Shown in pieces: positions 24,924 to 32,140 of a stretch of DNA of 32,140 bases (position 1 is its first letter; every line of letters starts with the position of its first letter). The DNA is from an uncultured Oscillospiraceae bacterium (GTDB lineage Bacteria; Bacillota; Clostridia; Oscillospirales; Oscillospiraceae): positions 1 to 32,140 of the forward strand of contig CAJFNZ010000153.1 of assembly GCA_904395905.1 (NCBI GenBank), written 5' to 3'. The translations under genes and the position numbers were made by a program. A model generated the notes under the pieces. The model did no database searches and had not been told where the DNA came from. It saw nothing but the letters and a program-made list of their open reading frames with translations.

Positions 24924-25814
24924 TCACGCCGACGCGGAGCCGTCCAATTCCGCCTTCAGCCGGCGGAGGAACAGCTCGGCGGCCGGCGTGAAGAGGGGGT
25001 ATTTTTTCCAGACCAGAAAGATCCAGGAGACCAGCCGCGGGGCCAGGGGGCGGAAGACCAGATTCTCCCCGCGGTTCCGGGCCAGGCCGTCCAGGGTCAG
25101 GGCGCAGCCCACCCCCTCCTCCACCAGGAGCAGCAGGTTCGTCAGCAGGTTGCCGGTGGAGACGATGTGCAGCTGCGCCGCGTCACAGCCCAGCCAGCCG
25201 GCCAGCCCGTTTTCGCCCATCAGCTGGCGGGAAGGCAGCAGCGGCACCTGGAGCAGGTCTGCGGGGGTGATGGCCTCCCGGCCGGCCAGCGGGTCGTCCC
25301 GCCGCATCAGCAGGCCCCAGGCGTCGGGCCGGGGCAGGCGGAGGCTGTCGTACTTGCGCACGTCGGTGGGCTCGATGAACGCGCCGAAGTCCAGCAGCCC
25401 CTGGTCCAGCCGCTCGGCCACGTCGTAGCCGTCGCCGCTGTAAAAGTGGAAGCGGATCCCCGGATGGTCCCGCCGCACCGCCGCGACGGCCCGGGCGATG
25501 GGCCGCATCCCCTCGCTCTCGCCGCCGCCGATGAAGACGTCCCCCTCGACGGTTTCGTCCACGGAGCGGACCTCGCTCTTGGTCTTCTCCACCAGCGCGA
25601 GGATCTCCTCCGCCCGCCGCCGCAGGAGCATCCCCTCCCGCGTCAGCGTAATCTGCCGGCTGCCGCGGAGAAACAGCTGGCGGCCCAGTTCCTCCTCCAG
25701 CTCCTTCAGCTGCCGGGATAGGGGCGGCTGGGTCATGTGGAGCGCCTCGGCCGCCCCGGAGATGGTCTGCTCCCGCGCCACGGCCAGGAAGTATTGCAGC
25801 ACGCGAAGATCCAT
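24924..25814 (-). CDS. LysR-family transcriptional regulator
   Basis: [61 protein letters not shown] is a canonical LysR HTH. Start ATG 25814. Confidence 0.95.
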   Translation of the reverse strand: MDLRVLQYFLAVAREQTISGAAEALHMTQPPLSRQLKELEEELGRQLFLRGSRQITLTREGMLLRRRAEEILALVEKTKSEVRSVDETVEGDVFIGGGESEGMRPIARAVAAVRRDHPGIRFHFYSGDGYDVAERLDQGLLDFGAFIEPTDVRKYDSLRLPRPDAWGLLMRRDDPLAGREAITPADLLQVPLLPSRQLMGENGLAGWLGCDAAQLHIVSTGNLLTNLLLLVEEGVGCALTLDGLARNRGENLVFRPLAPRLVSWIFLVWKKYPLFTPAAELFLRRLKAELDGSASA

Positions 25815-25876
25815 CGGACATCCCTCCTGTGGGTCCAGTGTAGCAGAGCGAACCATATCTTGCAAGTATCCGGTTG

Positions 25877-25889
25877 CATATGCGATATG
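25877..25889. promoter_or_regulatory. Palindrome CATAT-GCG-ATATG in divergent lysR/acetyltransferase intergenic region
   Basis: Perfect 13-bp inverted repeat just upstream of TTGCTA (25893-25898) - 17 bp - TATGCT (25916-25921). Confidence 0.5.
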
Positions 25890-25958
25890 TATTTGCTATG
25901 GGGCGGCCATCGTGGTATGCTGAACCGGAACGAAAGGATACCGGAAAGGGGAATTCCC

Positions 25959-26507
25959 ATGGGATTTGCGGAAATGGAGGCCCGGGCCCGGGCGCTGGGC
26001 CTGCCGCTTCATCAGTATATGCGCCGGGCCAGCCAGCGGGCGCTGCGGCTGACGGCAATCATCAACGGCAGCTACCACGAGCCGGAGGAGCTGGCGGCTC
26101 TGATGTCCGAGCTGATTGGCCGGCCGGTGGGGGAGGGCTTCTGCCTGTTCCCGCCCTTCTACACCGACTACGGGCAGAACATCGCCATCGGGCGGAACGT
26201 GTTCCTCAACGCCGGGTGCCACTTCCAGGACCAGGGGGGCATCACCATCGGCGACGGTGCCCTCATCGGCCACGGGGTTGTCCTGGCGACGCTGAACCAC
26301 GAGCCGGACCCGGCCCGGCGGAACGAGCTGCGGCCGGCGCCGATTGCCATCGGCCGGGACGTGTGGATTGGGGCCCGGGCCGTGGTCACACCGGGGGTCA
26401 CCATCGGGGACGGGGCCATTGTGGCGGCCGGCGCGGTGGTGACCCGGGACGTGCCGCCCCGGACCGTGGTGGCCGGCGTGCCGGCCCGCCCCATCAAGAC
26501 CGTCTGA
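25959..26507 (+). CDS. Sugar O-acetyltransferase, left-handed beta-helix (maltose/galactoside acetyltransferase-like)
   Basis: [52 protein letters not shown]...[47 protein letters not shown] hexapeptide repeats. Start ATG 25959. Confidence 0.93.
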   Translation: MGFAEMEARARALGLPLHQYMRRASQRALRLTAIINGSYHEPEELAALMSELIGRPVGEGFCLFPPFYTDYGQNIAIGRNVFLNAGCHFQDQGGITIGDGALIGHGVVLATLNHEPDPARRNELRPAPIAIGRDVWIGARAVVTPGVTIGDGAIVAAGAVVTRDVPPRTVVAGVPARPIKTV

Positions 26508-26536
26508 ACGCCGGGGCCTCCAGGAGGCCCCGGCGT
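26508..26536. terminator. Terminator between convergent acetyltransferase and dus genes
   Basis: ACGCCGGGGCCTCC-A-GGAGGCCCCGGCGT followed by GTTT. Confidence 0.75.
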
Positions 26537-26556
26537 GTTTCCGGGTGTGGGACGGC

Positions 26557-27507
26557 TCACCAGTCCACCGCCGGGGCGTCCAGCAGGGGCAGCTCCGCCA
26601 GGACCCGGCGGGTCAGATCCCGGAACTGCCGGGCGTCTCCGGCGCGGCGCAGGGCCTTGGCAGCCTTGGCGCTGTCGGCAAAGAGCAGAATCCAGTACCG
26701 CCAGTGGCCCTTGCACCGGAGCATGGCGTTGTGGGGCCCGCCGAAGGCGGCGGCGTAGCCCTCGAACAGCGTCTCGCTGAAGGCCGCCAGCTCCGCCCGG
26801 CTGGCCGGCGGGCCGCCGTGGAGCTTCCGCCCCAGGGCCGGGTCGGCCAGGAGCCCCCGGCCAATCATCGCCGCCGGGGCCTGGGGCAGGGCTTCGGCCA
26901 GGCGGCGGCAGTCGGCCTCCGTCTTGAGGTCGCCGTTGCAGCAGACCGGGCAGCGGCTCCCGGCCAGCGCCTCGGCAAACCACGCCGGCCGGGCCGGCCG
27001 GCGGTACTGGTCCTCCAGCACCCGGGCGTGGACCGTCAGCGAGGCCAGGGGATACCGGTTGTAGAGCGCCAGGAGCCGGCGGAACTCCTCCGGCTCCCGG
27101 ACGCCCAGCCGGGTCTTGATGGAGACCGGCAGGGGCGAGCCGGCGAAGATCCCGTCCAGCAGCCGGGCCAGGTTGTCCAAATCCCGCAGGAGGCCGGCCC
27201 CCTTGCCCTTGGCCGTGACGGTGCCCGAGGGGCAGCCCAGGTTCAGGTTGACCTCCCGGTAGCCCCAGTCGGCCAGGACGCCGGCGGCCCAGCAGAAGTC
27301 CGCGGCCGACTTGGTCAGCACCTGGGGAAGGGCCGGCACGCCGGGGTCCGGGGTCAGCTCCCGCCGGGCCCGGGGCGTGAGGGTGTGGTCGGCCGGCGGC
27401 GACCAGAAGGGGATGCCGTACCGCGCCACGCCGCCGAAGGTCCGGTGGTGGGCCGCCCGGTAGAGCCGGTCGTTGACGCCCTCCATGGGCGCAAATTCCC
27501 AGACCAT
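26557..27507 (-). CDS. tRNA-dihydrouridine synthase family protein
   Basis: FAPMEGVNDRLYR, VNLNLGCPSGTVTAKGKGAGLL, PVSIKTRLG, LTVHARVLEDQY, VCCNGDLKT, AMIGRGLLADP. Confidence 0.93.
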   Translation of the reverse strand: MVWEFAPMEGVNDRLYRAAHHRTFGGVARYGIPFWSPPADHTLTPRARRELTPDPGVPALPQVLTKSAADFCWAAGVLADWGYREVNLNLGCPSGTVTAKGKGAGLLRDLDNLARLLDGIFAGSPLPVSIKTRLGVREPEEFRRLLALYNRYPLASLTVHARVLEDQYRRPARPAWFAEALAGSRCPVCCNGDLKTEADCRRLAEALPQAPAAMIGRGLLADPALGRKLHGGPPASRAELAAFSETLFEGYAAAFGGPHNAMLRCKGHWRYWILLFADSAKAAKALRRAGDARQFRDLTRRVLAELPLLDAPAVDW

Positions 27508-28013
27508 CAGTAGCGGCTGATGGCCAGGGAGTCGTCGTCCCGGCCCTTCTCGATGGCGCGGATGACGACGTCGTAGCCGTAGTCCGGCCGCACCTCCACC
27601 CGGACGGTGTCGCCGACCCGGCGGCCCAGGACGGCCCGGCCCACCGGGGACTCCTTGCTGATGAGCCCCTCCAGGGCGTTCTGCCGCAGGGTCGTCACCA
27701 GGCGGATGGTCTGGACCTCGTCGTCCTCGGGCAGATAGATCTCCACCCGGTCGAAGAGGCCCACCACGTCCTCGGCCGTCTCCCGCTGGGGGATGACCCG
27801 GGCGGTTTTGATCATCCGCTCCAGGTAGCGGATCCGGCTGTCGTTGCGGTTTTTCTCCCGCTTGGCGGCCTTGTACTCGAAGTTTTCGCTCAAATCGCCG
27901 AAGGCCCGGGCGGTCTGGACGTCCTCGATGAGCTTCGGCCGCAGCTCTCGGGTCCGGTAGTCAATCTCCTCGCGCATCTTCTGGATGTCCACTTCGGTCA
28001 GTTCGTCGTACAA
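27507..28013 (-). CDS. greA: Transcription elongation factor GreA/GreB family
   Basis: RPKLIEDVQTARAFGDLSENFEYKAAKREKNRNDSRIRYLERMIKTARVI and the C-terminal domain with SPVGRAVLGRRVGDTVRVEV; overlaps dus. Confidence 0.93.
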   Translation of the reverse strand: MYDELTEVDIQKMREEIDYRTRELRPKLIEDVQTARAFGDLSENFEYKAAKREKNRNDSRIRYLERMIKTARVIPQRETAEDVVGLFDRVEIYLPEDDEVQTIRLVTTLRQNALEGLISKESPVGRAVLGRRVGDTVRVEVRPDYGYDVVIRAIEKGRDDDSLAISRY

Positions 28014-28038
28014 ACAAGCTCCCTCCTTGCAAAAATTT

Positions 28039-28062
28039 CCCTGCCCGCCTGGGCGGGCAGGG
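28039..28062 (-). terminator. Terminator of aldo/keto reductase gene
   Basis: CCCTGCCCGC-4 nt-GCGGGCAGGG followed by AAATTTTTGC on the minus strand. Confidence 0.85.
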
Positions 28063-28082
28063 ATGCGGGTTTCCGTGGGGGT

Positions 28083-29207
28083 TCAGGCGTTCTCCAGCAG
28101 CTCGGCGGCGCGCTTGAGCTCGTCGATAATGTGGATGTGCTGGGGGCAGACCGACTCGCACTGGCCGCAGGCCACGCACTTGGAGGCCACGCCGCCCAGG
28201 CGGGTCTCAAAGGCGTAGTTGCTCTTGGCGCCCTCCAGGTTGTTGTAGACCAGGTAGTTGTTCAGGGCCCGGAAGATGCCGGGGATGGCAATCTCCTGGG
28301 GACATCCCTCCACGCAGTACTGGCAGCGGGTGCAGGGCACCTGGGGCAGCGCGTCGAGGAGCTCGCGGACCTTGTCGATGGCGGCCCGCTCCTCCAGGTT
28401 CAGCGGCTCGAAGCGCTGCATCATGGCGGTGTTGTCCTCCATCTGCTCCAGGGTGGACATGCCGCTGAGGACCGTGATGACGCCCTCCAGGGAGGCGGCG
28501 AAGCGCACGGCCCAGGAGGCAATCGAGGCGTCGGGGTGGATGGACTGGAGCAGCGTCACGGCCTCCTGGGGCAGGCTCGTCAGGGAGCCGCCCTTGACGG
28601 GCTCCATGATGACGACGGGCTTGCCGTGCTTCCGGGCCGTCTCGTAGCACAGGCGCGACTGGACCGAGGGGCTCTCCCAGTCGGCGTAGTTGATTTGCAG
28701 CTGCACGAACTCCGCGTCGGGGTACTGGGTGAGCAGCTGGTCGAGGACCTGGGCGTTGTCGTGGAACGAGAAGCCCAGGTGGCGAATCAGGCCCTCCTCC
28801 TTGCGCTTGTGGAGGAAGTTCCAGATGTCGTACTTCTCAAAGCAGGCCGAGCGCTCGCCGCCGAGGTTGTGCATCAGGTAGAAATCGAAATAGCCGGCGC
28901 CGGTCCGCTCCAGGGAGGTCCAGAACATCTGCTCGGCCTCCTCTTTGGTGGAGACGCCGGCCCAGGCCGGCAGCTTCGTCGCCAGCTGGAACGACTCCCG
29001 GGGATGGCGCTCCATCAGCGCCTTTTTGGCGGCCGCCTCGGACTTGCCGTCCAGATAGCCGTAGGCCGTGTCAAAGTATGTGAATCCCCGCTCCAGGAAG
29101 AGGTCGGCCATTTGGTCCGTCTGCTTCTGGTCCACTTCGCCGTTCTGCATGGGCAGGCGCATGAGGCCGAACCCCAGCTTGCCAATGGACTCGCCTAAGT
29201 ATGCCAT
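28083..29207 (-). CDS. Aldo/keto reductase with C-terminal 2x[4Fe-4S] ferredoxin-like domain
   Basis: GFGLMRLP, YFDTAYGYLDGKSEAAAKKAL, DFYLMHNLG, PVVIMEPVKGG; C-terminal CTRCQYCVEGCPQEI and CVACGQCESVCPQHI. Confidence 0.95.
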   Translation of the reverse strand: MAYLGESIGKLGFGLMRLPMQNGEVDQKQTDQMADLFLERGFTYFDTAYGYLDGKSEAAAKKALMERHPRESFQLATKLPAWAGVSTKEEAEQMFWTSLERTGAGYFDFYLMHNLGGERSACFEKYDIWNFLHKRKEEGLIRHLGFSFHDNAQVLDQLLTQYPDAEFVQLQINYADWESPSVQSRLCYETARKHGKPVVIMEPVKGGSLTSLPQEAVTLLQSIHPDASIASWAVRFAASLEGVITVLSGMSTLEQMEDNTAMMQRFEPLNLEERAAIDKVRELLDALPQVPCTRCQYCVEGCPQEIAIPGIFRALNNYLVYNNLEGAKSNYAFETRLGGVASKCVACGQCESVCPQHIHIIDELKRAAELLENA

Positions 29208-29365
29208 GGTAACACCCTTCTTTCCGCCGCCGGGAGGCGGCTGTGCTGCCTCCATTGTACCACGCCTTCGGGCCGATGTCCAGAAATCTGCGCGCGGCCG
29301 TTGCGCAGCCGCCGTCCGGCGTTTATAATGAGGAGGAACCACACCCGTTGGATGGAGGGATCCCC

Positions 29366-29995
29366 ATGTCCACCCCCGCCCAGGCGGCCCGGCGGCAGGC
29401 CACCCGCCGCCGGATCTGCGCCGCCCTGCTGACGCTGCTGCGCCGCGCGCCCATCGAAGCCATCTCCGTCAAGGAGGTCTGCGCCCTGGCCGGCGTCAGC
29501 CGCGGCACCTTCTACGGCCACTTCGCCGACGTCTACGATTTGCTCGGGCAGATTGAGGAGGAGATGACCGCCGACATCGCCGCCGTGCTGGAGCCCCTGG
29601 TGGACGCCGAGGCCCCGGCGGTGCCGGCGGCCCCGGCGGCGGTGCTGGCCCAGGTGTTCTCCATCCTGCGGCAGAACGCAGACCTGTGCACCGTGATTCT
29701 CGGCCCCTACGGCGACATGGCCTTTGCCGACCGGCTGATCCAGCTGGGCCGGGCCGGGTTCGTGCGGATGTACCGGGACTCCTTCGGCCGGATCCCGGCC
29801 GAGGCCGCCGACTACTGCTACCGCTTCCTCAGCGGCGGCATCGTCAGCCTCCTGCGCCAGTGGCTCTCCGACGGGACGGCTGTTCCGCCGGAGGACATGG
29901 CCCGCCTGGCCGAGGCGCTGCTGCTCCGGGGGGCCAGCGCCTTCCCTTCCGGCGAAATCCACGAGCAAACGCCATCGGGAGCATCGGATTTTTAG
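29366..29995 (+). CDS. TetR-family transcriptional regulator
   Basis: RRRICAALLTLLRRAPIEAISVKEVCALAGVSRGTFYGHFADVYDLLGQIEEEM is a TetR HTH; promoter TTGCGC - 17 - TATAAT upstream. Confidence 0.9.
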   Translation: MSTPAQAARRQATRRRICAALLTLLRRAPIEAISVKEVCALAGVSRGTFYGHFADVYDLLGQIEEEMTADIAAVLEPLVDAEAPAVPAAPAAVLAQVFSILRQNADLCTVILGPYGDMAFADRLIQLGRAGFVRMYRDSFGRIPAEAADYCYRFLSGGIVSLLRQWLSDGTAVPPEDMARLAEALLLRGASAFPSGEIHEQTPSGASDF

Positions 29996-30006
29996 CAGTT
30001 CCTCCC

Positions 30007-30035
30007 TTGACAAAGCGGGTTAGTTGTTGTAAACT
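30007..30035 (+). promoter_or_regulatory. Promoter of feo operon
   Basis: TTGACA - 17 bp - TAAACT, with the palindrome GGTTAGA-GGAT-TCTAACC (30049-30066) downstream. Confidence 0.75.
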
Positions 30036-30048
30036 CAGTACAGCCAAG

Positions 30049-30066
30049 GGTTAGAGGATTCTAACC
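30049..30066. promoter_or_regulatory. Candidate metalloregulator operator of feo operon
   Basis: Perfect inverted repeat GGTTAGA-GGAT-TCTAACC (TTAG-N6-CTAA core) just downstream of the promoter. Confidence 0.55.
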
Positions 30067-30120
30067 ATTCTGCGCATCCGGCCGGCAGCGCCGGCCGGGG
30101 ATTGTAAGGAGGGAGGCGTC

Positions 30121-30333
30121 GTGATGCCCCTGACGATGGCAAAACCGGGTGAGACCGTGACCATCCGCAAAATCACCGGCAAGGATGAGGTGCGCCAGCA
30201 CCTGGCCGAGCTGGGCTTCGTGGTGGAGGAGTCCATCACCGTGGTCAGCGAGCTGGCGGGGAACCTGATTTTGCAGGTAAAGGACAGCCGGATTGCCCTG
30301 GACAAGACCATGGCTAACCGGATATTGGTTTGA
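30121..30333 (+). CDS. feoA: FeoA-family ferrous iron transport protein
   Basis: MPLTMAKPGETVTIRKITGKDEVRQHLAELGFVVEESITVVSELAGNLILQVKDSRIALDKTMANRILV; GGAGGGAGG RBS. Start is GTG 30121 or ATG 30124. Confidence 0.93.
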   Translation: MMPLTMAKPGETVTIRKITGKDEVRQHLAELGFVVEESITVVSELAGNLILQVKDSRIALDKTMANRILV

Positions 30334-30346
30334 GAGGAGAGACAGC

Positions 30347-30568
30347 ATGAAGACACTCAGAGACGCAAAGGTGGGCGACACCGTCACGGTGGTCCGTCTC
30401 CACGGCGAGGGGCCGGTCAAGCGCCGCATCATGGACATGGGCATCACCAAGGGCGTGGAGCTGCACGTCCGCAAGGTGGCGCCGCTGGGCGACCCCATGG
30501 AGCTGAACGTGCGCGGCTATGAGCTTTCGGTCCGCAAGGCCGACGCCGAGATGATTGAGATCCAGTAA
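30347..30568 (+). CDS. feoA: FeoA-family protein, second copy
   Basis: TLRDAKVGDTVTVVRLHGEGPVKRRIMDMGITKGVELHVRKVAPLGDPMELNVRGYELSVRKADAEMIEI. Confidence 0.95.
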   Translation: MKTLRDAKVGDTVTVVRLHGEGPVKRRIMDMGITKGVELHVRKVAPLGDPMELNVRGYELSVRKADAEMIEIQ

Positions 30569-30653
30569 CCCGCAGGTTGCGGAGGGCGGCGGGAGCCGCC
30601 TGTTTTTCGGTGCAATGGTTAGTTGTTGCTAATAAAAGAGAAGGGAGTCAACC

Positions 30654-32140
30654 ATGGAATGGAAAATTGCGCTGGCGGGCAATCCGAACTGCGGCAAGAC
30701 GACGCTGTTCAACGCCCTGACCGGCTCCAATCAGTACGTGGGCAACTGGCCCGGCGTCACGGTGGAGAAGAAGGAGGGCCGGCTCAAGGGCAATAAGGAT
30801 GTCGTCATCCAGGACCTGCCGGGCATCTATTCGCTCTCGCCGTACACCCTGGAGGAAGTGGTGGCCAGAAGCTACCTGGTGGGGGAGAAGCCCGACGCCA
30901 TCCTCAACATCGTAGACGGCACCAACATCGAGCGGAACCTCTACCTGACGACCCAGCTGATTGAGCTGGGCATCCCGGTGGTGGTGGCCGTGAACATGGC
31001 GGACCTGGTCCGCAAAAACGGCGACAAAATCGACTTGAACCGCCTGGGCGACGCGCTGGGCTGCCGCGTGGTGGAAATCAGCGCCCTGAAGGGCGAGGGC
31101 GTCACCGAGGCGGCCAACCTGGCCGTGGCTGCGGCGAAGGCCGGCCAGGCCGGCGAGCTGCCCCACGTGTTCACTGGCAGCGTCGAGCACGCCATCGCCC
31201 ACATCGAGGAGTCCATCGCCGGCAAGGTGGACGACCGGAACCTGCGGTGGTACGCCATCAAGGTCTTCGAGCGGGACGACAAGGTCCTGGCGGAACTGCG
31301 CCTGGACCAGAGCCTCCGGGACCACCTGGAGCAGCACATCGCCGACTGCGAGAAGGAGCTGGACGACGACGCCGAGAGCATCATCACCAACCAGCGCTAT
31401 GCGTACATCAACACCGTGGTCTCCAAGGCCGTCCGCAAGAAGGCGGCCAAGCACAGCCTGACCACCTCGGACAAGATTGACCGGATTGTCACCAACCGCG
31501 TGGCGGCCCTGCCGATTTTCATCGTGGTCATGTACGCCGTCTACTGGATTGCCATGGGCCCCCTCGGCACGTTCCTGACCGACTGGACCAACGACGTCCT
31601 GGGCTCGGCGTGGCTGACCGAGGGCGCGCGGACCCTGCTCGTCGGCTGGGGCTGCGCCGACTGGCTGGTCGGCCTGGTGGCCGACGGCATCGTCGCCGGC
31701 GTCGGCGCCGTGCTGGGCTTCGTGCCCCAGATGCTCGTCCTGTTCATCCTGCTGGCCATCCTGGAGGACATCGGCTACATGGCCCGCGTCGCCTTCATCA
31801 TGGACCGGGTCTTCCGGAAGTTCGGCCTCTCGGGCAAGAGCTTCATCCCGATGCTCATCGGCTCCGGCTGCGGCGTCCCCGGCGTCATGGCCTCGCGCAC
31901 CATTGAGAACGAGCGCGACCGCCGGATGACCATCATGACCACCTGCTTCGTCCCCTGCGGCGCGAAGATGCCCATCATCGGCCTCTTTGCCGGCGCGCTG
32001 TTCGGCGGCAGCGGCCTCGTGGCCGTCTCGGCCTACTTCATCGGCGTGGCCGCCATCATCGTCTCCGGCATCATCCTGAAGAAGACGAAGCGGTTCGCCG
32101 GCGACCCGGCGCCCTTCGTCATGGAGCTGCCTGCGTACCA
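30654..32140 (+). CDS. feoB: Ferrous iron transporter FeoB (incomplete, runs off the window)
   Basis: MEWKIALAGNPNCGKTTLFNALTGSNQYVGNWPGVTVEKKEG, DLPGIYSLSPYTLEE, NMADLV; membrane part GSGCGVPGVMASRTIENERDRRMTIMTTCFVPCGAKMPII. Confidence 0.97.
   Translation, partial: MEWKIALAGNPNCGKTTLFNALTGSNQYVGNWPGVTVEKKEGRLKGNKDVVIQDLPGIYSLSPYTLEEVVARSYLVGEKPDAILNIVDGTNIERNLYLTTQLIELGIPVVVAVNMADLVRKNGDKIDLNRLGDALGCRVVEISALKGEGVTEAANLAVAAAKAGQAGELPHVFTGSVEHAIAHIEESIAGKVDDRNLRWYAIKVFERDDKVLAELRLDQSLRDHLEQHIADCEKELDDDAESIITNQRYAYINTVVSKAVRKKAAKHSLTTSDKIDRIVTNRVAALPIFIVVMYAVYWIAMGPLGTFLTDWTNDVLGSAWLTEGARTLLVGWGCADWLVGLVADGIVAGVGAVLGFVPQMLVLFILLAILEDIGYMARVAFIMDRVFRKFGLSGKSFIPMLIGSGCGVPGVMASRTIENERDRRMTIMTTCFVPCGAKMPIIGLFAGALFGGSGLVAVSAYFIGVAAIIVSGIILKKTKRFAGDPAPFVMELPAY

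Noticed and set aside
1-32140. CRISPR arrays, transposons, prophage, tRNA/rRNA genes
   Set aside because: No regularly spaced direct repeats, transposase/integrase motifs, or tRNA/rRNA signatures were seen on either strand by eye.

Overview
GC-rich (roughly 65-70% by eye) chromosomal window from what looks like a spore-forming Clostridia/Oscillospiraceae-type Firmicute. This affiliation is inferred from the gene complement: SpoIIE, pnp-rpsO, FeoA-FeoA-FeoB, ECF-type ATPase, Fe-S aldo/keto reductase. I support about 28 protein-coding genes. I saw no rRNA, tRNA, CRISPR array, transposase or phage genes. Most genes are ordinary housekeeping or metabolic loci. Many long ORFs in the track are antisense or out-of-frame artefacts of high GC. 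The most notable observations are: (1) an in-frame chimeric ORF joining a truncated ECF ATPase to the C-terminal half of a D-2-hydroxyacid dehydrogenase, either a deletion scar or a misassembly; (2) a LarE-LarC2 fusion of two nickel-pincer cofactor enzymes; (3) a DUF1538 membrane protein translationally coupled to a tandem-domain PII-like protein, preceded by a MarR regulator with a palindrome at its promoter; (4) a Cys-rich protein with a putative beta-sandwich C-terminus behind a sigma-K-like promoter, a candidate spore-surface protein; (5) a near-continuous ~92-nt hairpin immediately upstream of pnp and an S15-leader-like element upstream of rpsO; (6) TTAG-N6-CTAA motifs around the feo genes; (7) a spoIIE promoter with the 21-bp spacing typical of Spo0A-activated promoters. 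Family names come from motif recognition only; no database search was run.
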